This document shows, in pieces, positions 60,678-64,000 of a DNA stretch of 64,000 bases. The stretch lies in NCBI GenBank assembly GCA_947625775.1, contig CANQPM010000002.1, positions 1 through 64,000 on the forward strand, given 5' to 3'. Below the pieces are notes generated by a model that searched no databases, was not told the origin of the DNA, and saw nothing but the letters and a program-made list of their open reading frames with translations. This stretch comes from an uncultured Lachnospiraceae bacterium. GTDB lineage: Bacteria > Bacillota > Clostridia > Lachnospirales > Lachnospiraceae. Each line of letters begins with the position of its first letter. Position 1 is the first letter of the stretch. Both the position numbers and the translations under genes were made by a program.

Positions 60678-63273
60678 GTTAGGAATGCTCGTAGGCGGCC
60701 GCTACGAGATACTTGAAAAAATAGGCACAGGCGGCATGTCCGATGTATATAAAGCAAAGGACCAGAAGCTCAACAGGCTTGTCGCGGTCAAGGTCTTAAA
60801 GCAGGAATTTATCGAAAACAAAAATTTTGTATCAAAGTTCAGGGTAGAAGCGCAGGCAGCGGCGGGGCTTATGCACCCTAATATAGTCAACGTCTATGAT
60901 GTCGGCGAGGAGGACGGAATACACTACATAGTAATGGAGCTTGTCGAGGGCATCACCCTCAAAAAATATATAGAAAAGAAATCGCGCCTGACCACCAAGG
61001 AGGCGATAAGCATCGCCATTCAAGTGGCTATGGGCATAGAGGCGGCGCATAACAATCACATTATCCACAGGGACATAAAGCCGCAGAACATCATTATTTC
61101 AAAGGAAGGAAAGGTAAAGGTAACTGATTTTGGCATAGCCAAGGCGGCTTCAAGCAACACTATCACTTCAAATGTGATGGGCTCGGTGCATTATACTTCG
61201 CCAGAGCAGGCAAGGGGAGGATTTTCAGATGAAAAGAGCGATATTTATTCACTTGGCATCACCCTTTTTGAAATGCTCACGGGCAGAGTGCCGTTTAACG
61301 GCGACACCACTGTCGCGATTGCGATAAAGCATATTCAGGATCCGATGCCCACTCCGAGGGAATTTGTTCCCGAGATACCAGTGAGCGTTGAAAATATCGT
61401 GATGAAGTGCACTCAGAAAAGCCCTGACAGAAGATACCAGAATATGGGCGATATGATAAAGGACTTAAAGCATTCGCTTATAAGGCCAGATGATGTGATA
61501 GCGCAGGTTGATACGGCAGACGAGGCTGGGCAGACAAGAGTAGTGCCGCCGCAGCATTCAGCAGTGCAGCAGCAGGAGGCGCATATAGAGCCGATGCCAG
61601 CCGTATTGGAGACAGTGTGGGAGGACAGAGTGCCAAAGCGTGAGGCATACGCTGACGAGGAGGATTTGGAGGCAATACCAAATCAGGAAAAGCCCATGCA
61701 TGGCGGAGCAGGCAATTATGACGGCAACTATGGCTATGACAGTTCATATGATGCGCAGGGCTACGGCTATAATTCCGCAGGCTATGATACACAAGGCTAT
61801 GGCGGGCAAGGCTATGACAACAGTGGCTATGACAATCAGGGCTATGATGACCAGGGCTATGGCGGTCAGGAAGGGTATGATAATCAGGGCTATGATGCAT
61901 ATGGCAGCCAGGAATATGAATATCAGGACAGGCAGCAAGGCACAAGGCACAACAGCCAAAGCTCATCAGGCAGAAACAAAAAAAATTCAAATGCCAAAAA
62001 TACCTCGTCTCAGAAAAATTCAAGTAAGAATAAGTCGGGCAAAAAAGGCTCATCAAGGAAAAACAGGGAGTACGAATATTTAGAGCCAGACGAATATCCG
62101 CAGGAGACGATTAACCGCCAAAATATGGGCAGGCTTGATTATGAAAGCGGGCGTTCATATTCGTCACGCAATGAATATGACTACAATCCAAAGGTGGAGC
62201 GCGTGACTACTGTGCTCACAGTCATTGCGGCGGTTGTTATCGGCTGTATTCTGCTTTATTTTGTCGGACAGGCGACGGGATTTTTCTCACAGATTGATTC
62301 AGTGGCGGAAAATAAGGCAGACAGCGGCGATAATGCGGCGCGCGCCGTTATGCCTGAGTTTTTGGATAAAGATGTTAGCGAAGTAAAGCAGGCGCTCAAT
62401 GACAATGGTTTAGGATACCTTACAAGATATATTGAGTCCACGGATTATGAAAAGGAGCATGTTATTTCCGCATCGCTGGAGGACGGCACAGAGGTGCTTG
62501 CAAATGATAAAATCCTTATGAACACCACGATTGTGCTTACTGTAAGCGCGGGCGCTGACGGCGTGAATGTGCCCTCGGTGGTAGGATATACCGAGGCGGA
62601 GGCAACGGCAAGCCTTACAAACAACGGATTTAAAGTGGCAAAAAGCGACGAGTATTCAACAGAATATGAAAAGGGAATAGTAATATCGCAGTCCCCTGAC
62701 GGGAACACAATCGCTGCATTGGAGTCAGAGGTTAATATTGTGATAAGCAAGGGGAGCGAGAGCGTAGAAGTGCGTATGCCTGGAGTGACAGGATATACAC
62801 GGGAGGCTGCAGAAAGCGTGCTGGAGGCTGCGGGGCTTGTTGTAGGCAATGTAGAGGAGACATACAGCGAATATCCCGAGGGGCAGATATGCTATCAGAG
62901 CTATGAGGAGGGCACGGACGTAAGCGAGGGTACGACGGTTGACTTAAAGGTGAGCATTGGCAGGGAGGTATCGACCTACAGCTGCAATCTTACAATTCAG
63001 GCGCCGGAGGATTACATCGGCGGAGACGCACAGGTGCTGCTTTTTACGGGAGACCGCGTACAGCAGCTTTGGGCGGCAAACAATGTGACATCTTTTCCTG
63101 TGTCGATTAATCTCAGCGGATTTGAAAGCCCGTCAGCATACGGGGTTGTAACGATAGTATATCTGAAAAGCGTGGAGGAGCCCGTAGTTGACGCGGACGG
63201 CAGACAGACGACGCAGATAAACCAAGTGCCTACACGCGTTGACCAGAACGTAGAGTTTATAAAGGACGAGTAA
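60670..63273 (+). CDS. prkC: Membrane serine/threonine kinase with PASTA domains
   Basis: An 867-aa kinase that senses muropeptides through PASTA repeats. Kinase domain about 1-270 (GTGGMSDVYKAKD, VAVKVLK, IIHRDIKPQNII, DFG). A Tyr/Gly/Gln/Asp-rich low-complexity segment (about 344-424) and a Lys/Ser/Asn tract precede the transmembrane helix at about 515-540. Three PASTA domains follow (about 560-765), with a further beta-rich C-terminal part. ATG 60670 has GGAGG; TTG 60658 would fall on that box. Confidence 0.94.
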   Translation: MIKLGMLVGGRYEILEKIGTGGMSDVYKAKDQKLNRLVAVKVLKQEFIENKNFVSKFRVEAQAAAGLMHPNIVNVYDVGEEDGIHYIVMELVEGITLKKYIEKKSRLTTKEAISIAIQVAMGIEAAHNNHIIHRDIKPQNIIISKEGKVKVTDFGIAKAASSNTITSNVMGSVHYTSPEQARGGFSDEKSDIYSLGITLFEMLTGRVPFNGDTTVAIAIKHIQDPMPTPREFVPEIPVSVENIVMKCTQKSPDRRYQNMGDMIKDLKHSLIRPDDVIAQVDTADEAGQTRVVPPQHSAVQQQEAHIEPMPAVLETVWEDRVPKREAYADEEDLEAIPNQEKPMHGGAGNYDGNYGYDSSYDAQGYGYNSAGYDTQGYGGQGYDNSGYDNQGYDDQGYGGQEGYDNQGYDAYGSQEYEYQDRQQGTRHNSQSSSGRNKKNSNAKNTSSQKNSSKNKSGKKGSSRKNREYEYLEPDEYPQETINRQNMGRLDYESGRSYSSRNEYDYNPKVERVTTVLTVIAAVVIGCILLYFVGQATGFFSQIDSVAENKADSGDNAARAVMPEFLDKDVSEVKQALNDNGLGYLTRYIESTDYEKEHVISASLEDGTEVLANDKILMNTTIVLTVSAGADGVNVPSVVGYTEAEATASLTNNGFKVAKSDEYSTEYEKGIVISQSPDGNTIAALESEVNIVISKGSESVEVRMPGVTGYTREAAESVLEAAGLVVGNVEETYSEYPEGQICYQSYEEGTDVSEGTTVDLKVSIGREVSTYSCNLTIQAPEDYIGGDAQVLLFTGDRVQQLWAANNVTSFPVSINLSGFESPSAYGVVTIVYLKSVEEPVVDADGRQTTQINQVPTRVDQNVEFIKDE

Positions 63274-63278
63274 GCTTA

Positions 63279-64000
63279 ATGCAGGGGAAAATCATAAAAG
63301 GCATAGCGGGCTTTTACTATGTTCATACGATAGACGGCGAATTGTACCAGTGCAAAGCAAAGGGAATATTCCGCAGGGAAAAAATTAAGCCGCTTGTGGG
63401 CGACAGCGTGGAAATTGAAGTCACGGACACAAAGGATATGGAGGGAAATATAATTGACATATTTCCGCGTAAAAGTACACTGATACGCCCCGCCGTAGCC
63501 AATATAGACCAGGCGCTGCTGATATTTGCTATGGCAAAGCCTGAGCCGAATTTTAATCTGCTTGACCGCTTTCTGATAATGATGCGCCAGCAGGGGCTTG
63601 ACTGTATCATATGCTTTAACAAGAGCGATATGTCAAATGCTGATGAGCGCAGACGCGTAGCCGCTATCTATGAAAACAGCGGCTGCAGGGTAATGTTTGC
63701 GAGCGCATTAAAAAAAGAAGGCATAAGGGAGCTGCAGGAGGCGCTCAGCAAAAAAACTACAGCGCTGGCGGGACCAAGCGGCGTAGGCAAATCATCAATA
63801 GTAAACTGTATTCAAAACAATAAAATAATGGAGACAGGAGCCATAAGCGCGAAAATAGAGCGTGGAAAACATACTACAAGACATTCAGAGCTGATTTCGA
63901 TAGCTGAAAATACTTACATTATGGATACCCCCGGGTTTAGCTCATTGTCATTGTTTGATGTGGAAAAGGGAGAATTAAAGGACTTTTACCCTGAATTTGC
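63279..64000 (+). CDS. rsgA: Ribosome small-subunit GTPase RsgA (partial, runs off the window)
   Basis: The first 240 codons of a circularly permuted GTPase that acts in late 30S assembly. An N-terminal OB domain (KIIKGIAGFYYVHTIDGELYQCKAKG) leads to the permuted G domain with NKSD (G4), GPSGVGKSS (G1) and DTPGF (G3). The frame is open to the last base, which is why it is absent from the ORF track. It lies five bases after prkC, the usual order; RsgA is a PrkC substrate in Bacillus. Confidence 0.93.
   Translation, partial: MQGKIIKGIAGFYYVHTIDGELYQCKAKGIFRREKIKPLVGDSVEIEVTDTKDMEGNIIDIFPRKSTLIRPAVANIDQALLIFAMAKPEPNFNLLDRFLIMMRQQGLDCIICFNKSDMSNADERRRVAAIYENSGCRVMFASALKKEGIRELQEALSKKTTALAGPSGVGKSSIVNCIQNNKIMETGAISAKIERGKHTTRHSELISIAENTYIMDTPGFSSLSLFDVEKGELKDFYPEF

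Overview
The window looks like a chromosomal segment of a low-to-mid GC, Gram-positive anaerobe of the class Clostridia, most probably a motile member of the Lachnospiraceae. This is inferred from gene content and codon style, not from a search. The supporting content is strong AGGAGG ribosome sites, TTGACA/TATAAT promoters, family II pyrophosphatase, hflKC, queH, the prpC-prkC-rsgA operon, CheV plus CheA, a FliB-type flagellin methylase, and several small families (DUF378, DUF6020, DUF6465 and DUF6630 types) that I associate with this group.

Layout. 1-18 kb is mainly housekeeping: PepD-type dipeptidase, hflK-hflC, DUF378 protein, Mn-dependent pyrophosphatase, carA-carB, an orphan AbiEi-type protein, a DUF6020 membrane protein, queH and argS. 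18-24.5 kb holds fliB, ssrA (tmRNA) on the minus strand, a kinase-like protein, a secreted SGNH hydrolase, and then a decayed stretch with an Rpn nuclease relic, a TPR protein and a frameshifted pseudogene. 24.6-31.6 kb is a sulfur/amino-acid import locus: LysR regulator, a Cys-rich 14-codon leader ORF, a lipoprotein fusing a polar-amino-acid binding domain to a MetQ domain, MetN-MetI, then two GlnP-type permeases and a GlnQ-type ATPase. 31.6-36.8 kb has a structured leader, a small secreted protein with YSYxxGQQ repeats, a two-component system whose regulator is frameshifted in a G tract, and a GH78 rhamnosidase. 37-44.3 kb is a signalling block: CheA, an HPt protein, a membrane protein, an OmpR-type regulator, a histidine kinase, a lipoprotein and CheV. 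44.3-47.4 kb encodes a degenerate sirtuin-like protein and a large acidic membrane protein. 47.5-53 kb is the main accessory island: two tandem Rpn nuclease genes, a C-terminal-only third copy, two secreted proteins of unknown function, opposed small peptides and decayed sequence. 53-64 kb returns to core genes: hisH-hisF, ung, kduD, a LysM protein behind a promoter with a G10 tract, a TrmB-type regulator, lysA, prpC, prkC and the start of rsgA, which runs off the window.

The most interesting signals are (1) the Rpn array, in which all four copies keep an internal Shine-Dalgarno sequence and Met codon at the same place, so that a C-terminal protein could be made on its own, as for E. coli RpnS antitoxins; (2) homopolymeric G tracts at places where slippage would switch expression (G10 between perfect -35 and -10 boxes, G9 inside a membrane-protein gene, G6 at a regulator frameshift); (3) the fused dual-domain binding protein serving two ABC transporters behind a Cys-codon leader; and (4) the repeat-bearing secreted protein with its nested-helix leader beside a two-component system.

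Limits: all calls come from reading the sequence and recalled family knowledge; no database, structure or folding program was run. DUF names are recollections and should be checked.
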